A DNA stretch of 40,436 bases from Mucilaginibacter pankratovii (GCF_014773265.1 NZ_JACWMY010000022.1:1-40436), one strand, 5' to 3'; positions 24,280-32,562 are shown, counted from the stretch's first letter. Program-made: numbers and translations. Notes: generated by a model not told the origin, from the letters alone.

Positions 24280-25467
24280 ATGATTGATGTGGTATTAAAA
24301 AAGGGAAAAGAAAAAGCGGTGCTGCACAAGCACCCCTGGGTATTTTCCGGAGCGATAGATAAGGTACAGGGCAAACCTGTTAATGGTGAAATTATCCGGT
24401 TGCTGAGCAGCCAGGACGCTTTTTTGGCTTACGGTTTTTATAATGATCAGTCGCGCGTGGCGGTACGTTTGCTGGAATGGGATGAAGCCGTTGCAGTTGA
24501 TGCCGATTGGTTCCGCCAAAAGGTATGCACCGCTGTTGCCGGTCGCGCCCATATTTTGGCTGATGGCGATACGGATACCTGCCGGCTCATCTTCAGCGAG
24601 TCTGACTACCTGCCGGGGCTTATTGTAGATAAATATGCCGGGCATTTGGCCGTACAGGTGCTTACATCGGGTATGCAGAACGCCATGCCTGTTATTATAG
24701 CGGAATTGAACGCGCTGCTTAGTCCGCTAAGTATATTTGATAAAAGTGATGCCACATCCCGCGCACACGAGGGGTTGGAAACCAACAACGTATTACTTGC
24801 CGGTACTGAGCCGCCGGAATTGGTAATGGTAAAAGAAAACGGCATTACCTATGGCATCAACATCGCCGAAGGCCAAAAATCTGGCTTCTATTGCGATCAG
24901 CGCTATAACCGCAAATTGCTGGCCTCCTACGCCAGGGGCAAAAAAGTGCTGGATTGCTTTAGCTATACAGGCGGTTTTACCTTAAACGCCCTGCGCGAAG
25001 GCGCGGCATCGGTAACCAGTGTGGATAGCTCTGCCCTGGCCATAGAAACCCTGACCGAGAACATCCGCCTGAACGGATTTGAAGCATCGGCACATAATGC
25101 TATCAAATCTGATGTGAATGTACAGTTGCGCAAATTTCGCGAGGAGGGAGAGAAGTTTGATATCATCGTGCTCGATCCGCCAAAATACGCACCCTCGCGC
25201 TCCGCGCTGGATAGAGCCTCAAGGGCATATAAAGATCTGAACCGCCTGGGCATGCAATTGCTCAATAGTGGCGGCTTGCTGGCCACGTATTCCTGCTCAG
25301 GCGCAATGGATATGGAAACCTTTAAACAAGTGCTGGCATGGGCCGCGCTGGATGCCGGCAAACAGGTGCAATTCATCTACCAGTTCCACCAGCCCGAAGA
25401 CCACCCGGTACGCGCCTCGTTCCCGGAAGGTGAGTATTTAAAAGGGCTTTTGTGCCGGGTTTGGTAA
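24280..25467 (+). CDS. Class I SAM-dependent rRNA large-subunit methyltransferase (RlmI/RlmK-L-like)
   Basis: The 395-residue protein has an N-terminal PUA domain starting VVLKKGKEKAVLHKHPWVFSGA, a linker domain, and a Rossmann methyltransferase domain from about residue 190. KSGFYCDQRYNR and VLDCFSYTGGFTLNA (SAM site), SVDSSALAIE, and the catalytic-site motif VLDPPKYAPS are diagnostic of the RlmI family, which makes 5-methylcytosine in 23S rRNA. The exact target base is inferred from the family. Start at ATG 24280. It is convergent with the Lrp gene and shares a terminator with it. Confidence 0.92.
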   Translation: MIDVVLKKGKEKAVLHKHPWVFSGAIDKVQGKPVNGEIIRLLSSQDAFLAYGFYNDQSRVAVRLLEWDEAVAVDADWFRQKVCTAVAGRAHILADGDTDTCRLIFSESDYLPGLIVDKYAGHLAVQVLTSGMQNAMPVIIAELNALLSPLSIFDKSDATSRAHEGLETNNVLLAGTEPPELVMVKENGITYGINIAEGQKSGFYCDQRYNRKLLASYARGKKVLDCFSYTGGFTLNALREGAASVTSVDSSALAIETLTENIRLNGFEASAHNAIKSDVNVQLRKFREEGEKFDIIVLDPPKYAPSRSALDRASRAYKDLNRLGMQLLNSGGLLATYSCSGAMDMETFKQVLAWAALDAGKQVQFIYQFHQPEDHPVRASFPEGEYLKGLLCRVW

Positions 25468-25536
25468 TACAGGATTAAGAGACGGAGCGATTAATACGAT
25501 AGTTTGCCGGGTATAGCATCACCGGATTTTAGCCAA

Positions 25537-25583
25537 AAAAATATCGAACAGCGAAGCATTTCGCCTCATTGTTCGATATTTTT
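25537..25583. terminator. Bidirectional terminator between the methyltransferase and lrp
   Basis: AAAAATATCGAACA (25537-25550) pairs perfectly with TGTTCGATATTTTT (25570-25583), with a smaller GCGAA/TTCGC stem in the loop. A and T runs on both sides suit both convergent genes. Confidence 0.8.
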
Positions 25584-25631
25584 GTAATTTATGAGGCAGC
25601 TGCTCTGCCCGGCGAAAAAGCTAAGTAAACG

Positions 25632-26108
25632 TTACTCCAAAGTGATCTGCCTTTTGATGCTTTCCTCTAAAGAAATAAACGTTTCGGTGCGCTGAATGCC
25701 CTTTACGCTCTGGATCTGCTCATTCAATACCTCGCGCAGGTGGTTGGTATCGTGGCAAACTATTTTGGCGAAAATGCTCCAGCTACCGGTAGTATAGTGC
25801 AGTTCTACTATCTCCGGCACCATTTTTAGCTGTTTCACAGCTTCGTTATACTGCGACCCCTTTTCCAGGAAGATCCCTAAAAAGGCAGTAACATCATACC
25901 CAAGCTTTTGCGGGTTCACTTCAAGGCTTGCACCTTTAATAACACCAAGCTCTTCCAGCTTTTTCATCCGTACGTGGATGGTTCCGCCGGAAACGATCAA
26001 CTCTTTTGCGATCTCGGTGTAGGGAGTGGTCGCATTTTTCATCAAAATTGATAAAATCTGTATATCCAGATTGTCAATTTCTAAATTTTGGGGTTTCCTG
26101 TGAGGCAT
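25632..26108 (-). CDS. Lrp/AsnC family transcriptional regulator
   Basis: The 158-residue protein has an N-terminal winged helix-turn-helix (LDIQILSILMKNATTPYTEI, then IHVRMKKLEELGVIKG) and a C-terminal RAM domain (VTAFLGIFLEKGS to IQRTETFISLEES) that binds amino acids and forms oligomers. These regulators respond to leucine, asparagine or other amino acids. It is divergent from the pair of tRNA-like genes, and the 150 bases between them contain the promoter of that pair. A regulatory link is possible but unproven. Start at ATG 26108. Confidence 0.93.
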   Translation of the reverse strand: MPHRKPQNLEIDNLDIQILSILMKNATTPYTEIAKELIVSGGTIHVRMKKLEELGVIKGASLEVNPQKLGYDVTAFLGIFLEKGSQYNEAVKQLKMVPEIVELHYTTGSWSIFAKIVCHDTNHLREVLNEQIQSVKGIQRTETFISLEESIKRQITLE

Positions 26109-26181
26109 ATATTTTAATATCTATATTCAAATACAAGTTTAATTAAAATTAAAGTAAAAATAAAAATATTTTGTTGAAATA

Positions 26182-26213
26182 TTTGCAAGGAATAGCAAAG
26201 TCCTTTAAATTTG
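26182..26213 (+). promoter_or_regulatory. Promoter of the tandem tRNA-like genes
   Basis: TTTG (26182-26185) and TAAATTTG (26206-26213), 20 bases apart, match the Bacteroidota consensus perfectly. The predicted start near 26220 is 39 bases before the first tRNA-like gene, and the element points away from the Lrp gene. Confidence 0.65.
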
Positions 26214-26258
26214 TATCAAGCAAATGAGAATTGCGGATTGTTCTTAAAGAAAAAAAAT

Positions 26259-26370
26259 TGTTGGGTGGTGAAATTTTTGGCAGACACACCTCCTTGTCGC
26301 GGTGGCGGAGATAATGGGAAACCCGAAGCGGGCTAACCACTCTGTGAAGGTTCGATCCCTTCCCCAACAG
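26259..26370 (+). tRNA. tRNA-like gene 1: long variable arm, apparent anticodon GUC
   Basis: The 112-base sequence folds as a cloverleaf. Acceptor TGTTGGG (26259-26265) pairs perfectly with CCCAACA (26363-26369), followed by G73. T8 G9 is followed by a 3-bp D stem GTG/CAC with a 14-base loop containing GG. The anticodon stem CCTCC/GGTGG has one U-U mismatch, and its 7-base loop TTGTCGC puts GUC at 26296-26298. The T arm is GAAGG, TTCGATC, CCTTC. The variable arm is 40 bases (26306-26345): stem CGGAG/CTCTG, inner TGG/CCA, and a tip hairpin CCCG/CGGG. The body resembles tRNA-Leu, but GUC, C38, G10, G2-C71 and G73 are the known aspartate identity elements. CCA is not encoded. It may be a functional unusual tRNA, a tRNA-like RNA, or a decayed gene. 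Confidence 0.6.
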
Positions 26371-26374
26371 CACG

Positions 26375-26397
26375 CTAAACGCAAGGTTTAGTTTTTA
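26375..26397 (+). terminator. Weak hairpin with T run between the two tRNA-like genes
   Basis: CTAAAC (26375-26380) pairs with GTTTAG (26386-26391) and is followed by TTTTTA. The stem is short and AT-rich, so it may act as a partial terminator or a processing spacer. Confidence 0.4.
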
Positions 26398-26400
26398 TCC

Positions 26401-26516
26401 TGTAGGATGGTGAAATTTTTGGCAGACACACCTCCTTGTCGCGGTGGCGGAGAATATGGGAAACTCTTAGCAATAAGAATAACCACTCTGTGAAGGTTCG
26501 ACCCCTTCTCCTACAG
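26401..26516 (+). tRNA. tRNA-like gene 2: long variable arm, apparent anticodon GUC
   Basis: The second copy is 116 bases. The core from T8 to the base of the variable arm is identical to copy 1, including the D arm, the mismatched anticodon stem and the loop with GUC at 26438-26440. The acceptor stem is different, TGTAGGA (26401-26407) with TCCTACA (26509-26515), yet pairs perfectly, again with U1-A72, G2-C71 and G73. The 44-base variable arm keeps the stem CGGAG/CTCTG and TGG/CCA, but its tip is replaced by a different hairpin, TCTTA-GCAA-TAAGA. Compensatory change in two helices is strong evidence of selection on structure. T arm GAAGG, TTCGACC, CCTTC. Confidence 0.6.
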
Positions 26517-26550
26517 CTCTTCTCATAATTTAGGTTTATAATTGGTTAGT

Positions 26551-26585
26551 AAAGGCCCCTGCCCATCAGGGGCTTTGCTGTTTTA
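26551..26585 (+). terminator. Hairpin terminator after the tRNA-like pair
   Basis: AAAGGCCCCTG pairs with CAGGGGCTTT around CCCAT, followed by GCTGTTTT. The T run is interrupted, so termination is likely but not certain. Confidence 0.55.
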
Positions 26586-26679
26586 TAAGGTTTTTGTTTT
26601 GGTAGTTTTCTTTCTGCCCGGCACATAAAAAAAGCCTCATGATACCCACGAAGCTTTCTGATTTGTTTATGTAAGATGC

Positions 26680-29205
26680 TTACCTTTCAAAATTACGCGT
26701 CATAAAATAAGTGCTTATCCAATAACCGTTTACTTTAATAGCGTTTCGCAATAGTTTTTCCATAAACCGGGTGTCACCAAATGCATGATCGGCTCTTCTG
26801 GCATTGGTAACAAAACCATTGTCGGCCCGGGTGTAATCTGCCACATCGGTGAGCGATTCTCGTTTGTAAGGCAGCCCCGAACTCCCATTCCAATAGCGTT
26901 GCTTAAAGTTTAGCAGGTCGGTGTAGTACCGGGCTCTAACCGCATCTATATCCATACCCTGAAGTGGCCTCTTGCTAAAAGCATTTTCTTTTAAGTAAAA
27001 CAGTATATGTTCAGATGGCGCTACCTTATCGGCAAAATCTTTTAACAAAGCATCATCTTTACTATCCAACGCTTTTATAAGCGCCCACTTCAGTTCATCA
27101 AAGGTTTTATAGCCTTTGTGGGCTGCCATAGGTACCGCCGCGGTAGTAAAGGCTCCTTTATCATTCACCACCCGCATATTCCCTTTATAGAACGTTAGCG
27201 CCTGGTAGGCGTTGCTATAGGCGGCGGTAGCTTCATAATTTGCTACCTCATCAAATGGCCCTTTGTTTATAACCTGGTTCCTTGCGGTGATAATCTGGTA
27301 GCTGCCGCCGGTTTTAGCCTTATATAAGCCATTTTGCGATAACCGCTGAAGGTTACTGTATTGAAAGGGGATAACCACCCGGTTTTCTAAATTAACCGCA
27401 CCAAACTTACCCGCCTTTGCTACAATGATGGTGTAAGTAGAAGGCATTTTTGTATAATCATCTGGATATACCAGGCTAATATCTATTGCATCGTACAATA
27501 AAGGAATCACTACCTTGTTGGCATCATCTATCAGCCCATATTTTTGCCCTTTGCGCACGCTATAATAAGTATGCTTGCCCCCTTCAAAACGCTGAATAAT
27601 GTCGTCGTAAATCATGGGTACATCCAGCGCGCCGGTTATTTCGTTTAACATGCCCACCTTACCACTCTTTGCTTTCAGCAGCAGCAAAAGCTTGCCTCCC
27701 GAACTAAAGGGGTTGTATAAACCATCCTGAGTATTTACGTAGCCATAACTGCTTACGCTTTCCTTCAAGAGCGCCTGCTGTGTATTTTTGTTCAGGAAAT
27801 TGTAGGTATTATTCGCTTTCTTCAGTATAATAACGTTACTATTTTCTGTGTCGCTATCTATTATCCACTTATAATCCGCAGGAATTACCACCTTCCCTGT
27901 TTTTTCATAAAGGCCGAAGCGTTTATCGGCAGTAACCACTTTCAGTAAGCCTTTTTCCTCGCCTATCCAATCAAATTCAACCGGAATAACGGTTTGCCCT
28001 TTTAAGTTAACAATACCGTATTTCTCTCCCAGCCTTACCTTTACTAAATCGTTCATTGCAGTTTCGTAAAAGGGGTCTACATCGTCGTAAATGGGTTGCA
28101 CCAACACCGCGCCGTCTTTACTTACAATCCCTTTCTTCTGGTTTTTCTTCACGCCAAAACCTATGCGGTATTGCATAATAAACCCCGGGTCGTATTCAAA
28201 AGGCACTATCTGTTTTCCCTGTAAGTTAAACACCCCGCCTTTTTTATTTTTGTTGGCCATTACGTAGCCTACGCCATCGGCATAAACCATATCCAATTCA
28301 ATTGGGGTTTTTACTTTGCTGTCTATAAAGTACACGCCAAACAAATTGCCTTTTTTAACGGAGTAGTACCTATACATTTCCTGGTTATAAACGGCATCAT
28401 TATCAACAGGGTAAATAATGCTTCCGTCAGCATTGGCTAGCCCATATTTGTTGCTATTTTGGAGCGTTAGCAGCGTTACAACTTGATAGCTTTTGTTCTT
28501 ATCAATTGGCCAGGGTGCTTTTATTACCCTTTTGGCCGGTTTTATTACCGTATTTATTTCCCGGTCGGCCACAAAGATGCTATCGTACAGCAAGGGTATA
28601 ATCACTTGGTTTTTTACCGCGCCAAACTTGCCGTTAGCTTTTATGATAACCATATTGGCGTACATGGCGGCGTACTCTATTGGTGCCGAAAACGCCTTTT
28701 CATTGTCATTAAACAACATTTGGATTTTCCCGCCCCGGTTTTGAGCGAACGAAACAAAATCTGTAGTGGCCAAAATTTTATCGTATTTTACAGAAAGCAC
28801 CTTACTTCCGTCGGCTGCAAGAGTACCGTACTTGTCGTTTTTCTTCAGTATATAGCCTTTCGGGTACATCGAGCCAATACTGTCGTATTCGATTTTGCCT
28901 ATCACCTGCCCTTTCTTATCAGCAATTCCGTACGCGCCATCCTTCTTTACAATAAAACCATTGTTCGAACTAAAATCAATCTTGTCGTAAATGGCAGCTT
29001 GTTTTACATCGGCCGGGTAAACAAAACCATATTTACCATCCTTTTGGTAGTAGCCGGCATTCCTGTCCTGGGGTTTTGTGGAGTCGTCGGGAATCGGAAT
29101 ATCTATATCGCCACGGACATTGCCTGCAGAACCCTGCTGCCCCGGAACCTGTGCTTTTATTACATTGCAAAGCAGTAACAGTGGAATAATGAGAATCTTT
29201 TTCAT
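26680..29205 (-). CDS. Secreted WG-repeat protein
   Basis: The 841-residue protein has a signal peptide (MKKILIIPLLLLCNVIKAQ). From about residue 50 to 650 it carries more than ten WG/KWG-type repeats of 40-50 residues with the pattern KYGxxxxxGxxVIPxxYD (for example KYGIVNLKGQTVIPVEFDW and KFGAVNLENRVVIPFQYSN). Such repeats form beta-propeller-like or solenoid structures and are thought to mediate binding; no catalytic site is seen. The last 190 residues lack repeats. The protein is probably periplasmic or surface exposed. It stands alone; the tRNA-like terminator lies about 95 bases beyond its stop, pointing toward it. Confidence 0.9.
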   Translation of the reverse strand: MKKILIIPLLLLCNVIKAQVPGQQGSAGNVRGDIDIPIPDDSTKPQDRNAGYYQKDGKYGFVYPADVKQAAIYDKIDFSSNNGFIVKKDGAYGIADKKGQVIGKIEYDSIGSMYPKGYILKKNDKYGTLAADGSKVLSVKYDKILATTDFVSFAQNRGGKIQMLFNDNEKAFSAPIEYAAMYANMVIIKANGKFGAVKNQVIIPLLYDSIFVADREINTVIKPAKRVIKAPWPIDKNKSYQVVTLLTLQNSNKYGLANADGSIIYPVDNDAVYNQEMYRYYSVKKGNLFGVYFIDSKVKTPIELDMVYADGVGYVMANKNKKGGVFNLQGKQIVPFEYDPGFIMQYRIGFGVKKNQKKGIVSKDGAVLVQPIYDDVDPFYETAMNDLVKVRLGEKYGIVNLKGQTVIPVEFDWIGEEKGLLKVVTADKRFGLYEKTGKVVIPADYKWIIDSDTENSNVIILKKANNTYNFLNKNTQQALLKESVSSYGYVNTQDGLYNPFSSGGKLLLLLKAKSGKVGMLNEITGALDVPMIYDDIIQRFEGGKHTYYSVRKGQKYGLIDDANKVVIPLLYDAIDISLVYPDDYTKMPSTYTIIVAKAGKFGAVNLENRVVIPFQYSNLQRLSQNGLYKAKTGGSYQIITARNQVINKGPFDEVANYEATAAYSNAYQALTFYKGNMRVVNDKGAFTTAAVPMAAHKGYKTFDELKWALIKALDSKDDALLKDFADKVAPSEHILFYLKENAFSKRPLQGMDIDAVRARYYTDLLNFKQRYWNGSSGLPYKRESLTDVADYTRADNGFVTNARRADHAFGDTRFMEKLLRNAIKVNGYWISTYFMTRNFER

Positions 29206-29284
29206 TTTAGCATTACTATTCAGTCTCGCTAAAATATCTAATTTTGAAGAACTAACGGTTAATTTAAGTTAAGTTTTACCCCCG

Positions 29285-29490
29285 GTGGGCGCTTCCCTAC
29301 TCGCTCTTCAAACTTTTAACGGGGTTTGTCATGGCGGCATTAATAGCCTGAAGGTTGCAACCAAACTTTCGGTTAGCCTGATTGCTGGTTTGAGCATTCT
29401 CAATCGTTTAGCAAGCTGTTTAAAAGCAAAATCAGGCAATCGCCATTGGAGTTTTAGAGCTACGTTTAATAAATTTATCAGATTTTGCTA
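29285..29490 (+). other. Unexplained intergenic segment with an inverted repeat
   Basis: The 341-base gap between the WG protein and the barrel protein contains an open frame of 68 codons on the plus strand (29285-29491), with no promoter or recognisable product. It also holds the inverted pair GCCTGATT (near 29377) and AATCAGGC (near 29432), and the palindrome GGTTGCAACC (near 29353). It may be a repeat or decayed gene. Confidence 0.3.
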
Positions 29491-29528
29491 AATAGAGAAA
29501 GCTACCAGGTTAGATAGCTTTCTCTATT
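29491..29528 (-). terminator. Perfect 14-bp hairpin downstream of the barrel gene
   Basis: AATAGAGAAAGCTA (29491-29504) pairs exactly with TAGCTTTCTCTATT (29515-29528). It lies 19 bases beyond the stop of the minus-strand barrel gene. The T run after it on that strand is broken (TTTAGC), so its role as terminator is probable only. Confidence 0.55.
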
Positions 29529-29546
29529 AATACGTTTTGCCTTTCC

Positions 29547-30134
29547 TTAAAAAAACTTAAACCCAACGCTCAACGCCCATAAATTCTGGCGCTGGCCGAA
29601 GTTCTCGTTTATCTTGGTTAACCCTCCTTCGTAGCGGAAATCGGCAGTAATATGGCCGATATCAACACCTGCACCCGCCTGGAAACCCAGGGTACTTTTC
29701 TTGTAATCGCCAAAGTCCTGGTAAGCTCCATTTATTGCACTGGAGAAGTTGTCGTTTTTATCCAGCACGTAGCTGTAAACCGGTCCGGCCATAATCCGGA
29801 AGTTTAAATTATCGCCTCCAAAGCCTTTACCTATTAATAAAGGTAAATTTAGGGTGGTGAACTTTACTTTTCCCTCGGTAGTGGTGTTATTATTACTGGT
29901 TGGGAAGTTAAACTTACTACCGCTGCTACCCAGATAAAGCTCGGGCTGCAGGTATAGGCTGGACCCAAAACGGGCGAACAACCCTGCCTGGTAACCTGTT
30001 TTTGTAGATTCGCTTACATTATCGGTGCTGATTTTGGAGAAATTTACGCCTCCTTTAATACCCAGCGAAAACTGCGCTTTGGCGCTGATGGCAGCCGTTA
30101 CAATAATTGCAATACTTAAGAATAACTTTTTCAT
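29547..30134 (-). CDS. Outer-membrane beta-barrel protein, PorT-like
   Basis: The 195-residue protein has a signal peptide (LFLSIAIIVTAAISAKAQ). The mature part begins FSLGIKGGVNFSKIST, the classic first strand of the PorT/outer-membrane beta-barrel family in Bacteroidota, followed by GYQAGLFARF, LYLQPELYLGSSG, LNLPLLIGKGF, IMAGPVYSYVL, LGFQAGAGVDIGHITADFRYEGGL and a last strand ending in Phe (ALSVGFKFF), the usual BamA recognition signal. It is an eight-stranded barrel by inference. Ligand and role are unknown. Start at ATG 30134. Confidence 0.88.
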   Translation of the reverse strand: MKKLFLSIAIIVTAAISAKAQFSLGIKGGVNFSKISTDNVSESTKTGYQAGLFARFGSSLYLQPELYLGSSGSKFNFPTSNNNTTTEGKVKFTTLNLPLLIGKGFGGDNLNFRIMAGPVYSYVLDKNDNFSSAINGAYQDFGDYKKSTLGFQAGAGVDIGHITADFRYEGGLTKINENFGQRQNLWALSVGFKFF

Positions 30135-30314
30135 AATTGTGTGTTTTTAGTTGCTATGCCAATCTGTAGTTTCATCACTACTGTTTGCGGCATATGGTTG
30201 TTGTTAGTTTATTAGCCCTTAGATGTAGCCTACACGTAAAAGTTTAACGCTAAGCCGCACATTAAACGCATGTGGCGCTGTATTTTTTATATTTTTGTTG
30301 AAATAATTTGTTTT

Positions 30315-30530
30315 ATGGCAGAGATAACGATCAGCAATAAAGATTGGGAACGTATAAAAATAAAGGTGCAGCGTAAATATAACCACCTTACCGATGAACA
30401 GCTGGCTTACACAGAAGGGCAGGAAGACGGCCTGATAACCCGCATTATGCAGCTGGTAAACCGCGATAGGAACTACGTGGTGTTCACCCTGAAAAAAGCT
30501 TTGGTTAATATTGATAATAACCGCCTTTAA
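30315..30530 (+). CDS. CsbD-like small stress protein
   Basis: I start at ATG 30315 (71 residues). The upstream in-frame ATG at 30270 would add a hydrophobic segment unlike the family and lies before the likely promoter. The pattern DWERIKIKVQRKYNHLTDEQ, then YTEGQEDGLITRIMQLV, matches the CsbD-like family (W..IK.K....Y..LTD..L....G..D.L...I). CsbD proteins are induced by general stress in other bacteria; their action is unknown. A -7 element TATTTTTG lies at 30290-30297. The S41 protease follows 63 bases after its stop. Confidence 0.75.
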   Translation: MAEITISNKDWERIKIKVQRKYNHLTDEQLAYTEGQEDGLITRIMQLVNRDRNYVVFTLKKALVNIDNNRL

Positions 30531-30593
30531 AATCAGTTAATTAGATAAAAGCAGTTTGCTTTTTGTAGCTTTATATTTCAACGGGGTTTTAAA

Positions 30594-32339
30594 ATGGGTA
30601 CTGAGAAAAGGATGTGGGTAAATTACAGGAAACCGGCTTTTTTTGCCGGCATGTTTGCTGTGGCCGTTGCGGCCTGGGGTTTTAATGACGACCTTTTCCA
30701 GATCACCAAAAACCTGGATGTTTTTGCTTCGGTTTATAAAGAAGTGAACATTAACTACGTTGACGACATCAATTCTGCAAAATTGGTTAAAACAGGCGTG
30801 GATGCCATGCTGGAGGGCTTGGACCCTTACACCGAATTCGTACCCGAATCGGAAATTGAAGATTACAAGCTGCATTACGTAAGCACACAATACGGCGGCA
30901 TTGGCGCCAGTATTTTTATACGGGATAATAAAGTTTATATAGCCGATATTTTTACGGGCTTCCCGGCCCAAAAGGCCGATATACGGCAGGGCGACCAGCT
31001 GGTGAAGATAAATGATATCGACCTTGCCGGGAAAACAAACGACCAGGTAAGCCAATTACTAAAAGGATCTAAAGGAGCCGCCATACGCCTGGTTATAAAG
31101 CGCGGCAGCGAAGTAGCTGTTGAGAAAAACCTGGTACGCGACGAGATACGGCAGCCGAACGTGGTATACTCGGGCATGGTTGATGGCAATATGGGCTACA
31201 TCAAGCTGAATAAATTCCTCGAAAATTCGGCCGATGAGGTAACCAGCGCGCTTGCCGCCATAAAAAAGAATAATCCCAACGGTATCATCCTCGATCTTCG
31301 CTCCAACGGCGGCGGTATTTTACAGGAAGCCGTAAAAATTGTGAACTTGTTTGTTGCCAAGGATGTTACTGTGGTATCGCAAAAAGGTAAAGTAAAGGAG
31401 AAGAACTTTACCTATAACACCATGGCTACACCTATGGAGCCAAACCTGCCGCTGGTTGTATTGGTGAACAGCCGCTCGGCTTCAGCATCAGAAATTGTAG
31501 CGGGAGCTTTGCAGGACCTCGATCGCGCCATTATTATCGGCCAGCGTAGTTATGGCAAGGGCCTGGTGCAGCAAACGTTTAACCTGCCTTACAACAGCCT
31601 TGTTAAAATAACCATTGCCAAATACTTTGTACCATCGGGCCGGTGCGTGCAGGCTTTGGACTATGCCCATCGCAAAGATGACGGCAGCGTAATCAAAGTG
31701 GCCGACTCGCTGATGCACGAGTTTAAAACAAAAAATGGCCGCTCGGTTTATGATGGCAGCGGTGTTTACCCCGATATTTTTGTAAAGCAGGACAGGTTTG
31801 CCAACATTACCCAAACGCTGGTGAGCAAACTTTTGATATTTGATTACGCTACGCTGTATCGTACCACTCACCCGCAAATAGGTGACCCACGCGCGTTTGT
31901 ATTAAAAGACGCGGAGTACGCCGATTTTACAAAATACCTGGCAGGGAAAAACTATACCTACAGCACATTCTCCGAAAAGATACTTGATCAGTTAAAAACC
32001 GAGGCTACCAAAGAAAAACAATTCCCGGAGATCCAGGCGGAGTACGATGTGCTGAAAGCCAAAATGGCCGCAAGCAAGAAGAACGATCTGCAGCTGCATA
32101 AAGAAGAAATTAAACAAGTGTTGGAGAATGAGATAGCTTCCCGCTATTTTTACGAAAAAGGCCGCTACGAAGCGAATTTTAAATACGATAAAGAACTGGC
32201 CCAGGCCGTAAAAACCATGCAGGACAAAGTGCAGCTGGCATCCATCCTGAAGGGCGAAGGAACCTTTAAAGTAATAGGCAAGCCGGTATTGGCCATGGCC
32301 GCCAAGAACGACGACGATAAAGACGATAGCGAAGATTAG
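30594..32339 (+). CDS. S41-family C-terminal processing protease
   Basis: The 581-residue protein has an N-terminal hydrophobic segment (FFAGMFAVAVAAWGF) that anchors or exports it. A PDZ domain follows (STQYGGIGASIF to IRLVIKRG), then the tail-specific protease domain with DLRSNGGGIL, the nucleophile region SRSASASEIVAGALQD (Ser within residues 295-299) and the base Lys322 in RSYGKGLVQ. These proteases trim or degrade periplasmic proteins from the C-terminus. A C-terminal helical extension of about 150 residues, with many Lys, Glu and Asp, ends in an acidic tail. Start at ATG 30594. Confidence 0.95.
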   Translation: MGTEKRMWVNYRKPAFFAGMFAVAVAAWGFNDDLFQITKNLDVFASVYKEVNINYVDDINSAKLVKTGVDAMLEGLDPYTEFVPESEIEDYKLHYVSTQYGGIGASIFIRDNKVYIADIFTGFPAQKADIRQGDQLVKINDIDLAGKTNDQVSQLLKGSKGAAIRLVIKRGSEVAVEKNLVRDEIRQPNVVYSGMVDGNMGYIKLNKFLENSADEVTSALAAIKKNNPNGIILDLRSNGGGILQEAVKIVNLFVAKDVTVVSQKGKVKEKNFTYNTMATPMEPNLPLVVLVNSRSASASEIVAGALQDLDRAIIIGQRSYGKGLVQQTFNLPYNSLVKITIAKYFVPSGRCVQALDYAHRKDDGSVIKVADSLMHEFKTKNGRSVYDGSGVYPDIFVKQDRFANITQTLVSKLLIFDYATLYRTTHPQIGDPRAFVLKDAEYADFTKYLAGKNYTYSTFSEKILDQLKTEATKEKQFPEIQAEYDVLKAKMAASKKNDLQLHKEEIKQVLENEIASRYFYEKGRYEANFKYDKELAQAVKTMQDKVQLASILKGEGTFKVIGKPVLAMAAKNDDDKDDSED

Positions 32340-32485
32340 GGCGTAGCCCCCCAGCCTCCGTTGTTTAACGGAGGAGTTCTTGAAAAGCATAAACAAAGTG
32401 GCGCTCCGAAAATCGAAGCGCCACTTTGTAATTTAAATCCAGTTCGCAAATCAAAAGCTCCCCCTTCAGGGGGTTGGGGGCTCTG
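32340..32485. repeat. Inverted pair of GC-rich repeat units around a hairpin
   Basis: A unit reading TAGCCCCCCAGCC...GGAGGAGTTCTTGAAAAG (32344-32388) recurs inverted at 32446-32485 as CTCCCCCTTCAGGGGGTTGG with flanks. The left one contains the stem CCTCCGTT/AACGGAGG. Between them lies a perfect 13-bp hairpin, ACAAAGTGGCGCT (32393-32405) with AGCGCCACTTTGT (32417-32429). It fills the gap after the S41 protease gene and could end its transcript. Confidence 0.6.
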
Positions 32486-32562
32486 TAACATCCACGTTAT
32501 ACACCCATTTCGGGTTAAACTATGGTATCTGTTTGTATGTCATACCTGCAAAACATACAAAC

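Noticed and set aside
26259..26516. Reading the tRNA-like genes as ordinary tRNA-Leu
   Set aside because: The D arm looks leucine-like, but the 7-base loop gives GUC, G73 replaces the A73 needed by LeuRS, and the variable arm is about twice the usual length.
28483..29178. Plus-strand open frame of 231 codons
   Set aside because: Antisense to the WG-repeat protein, which has a signal peptide and repeated domains on the other strand.
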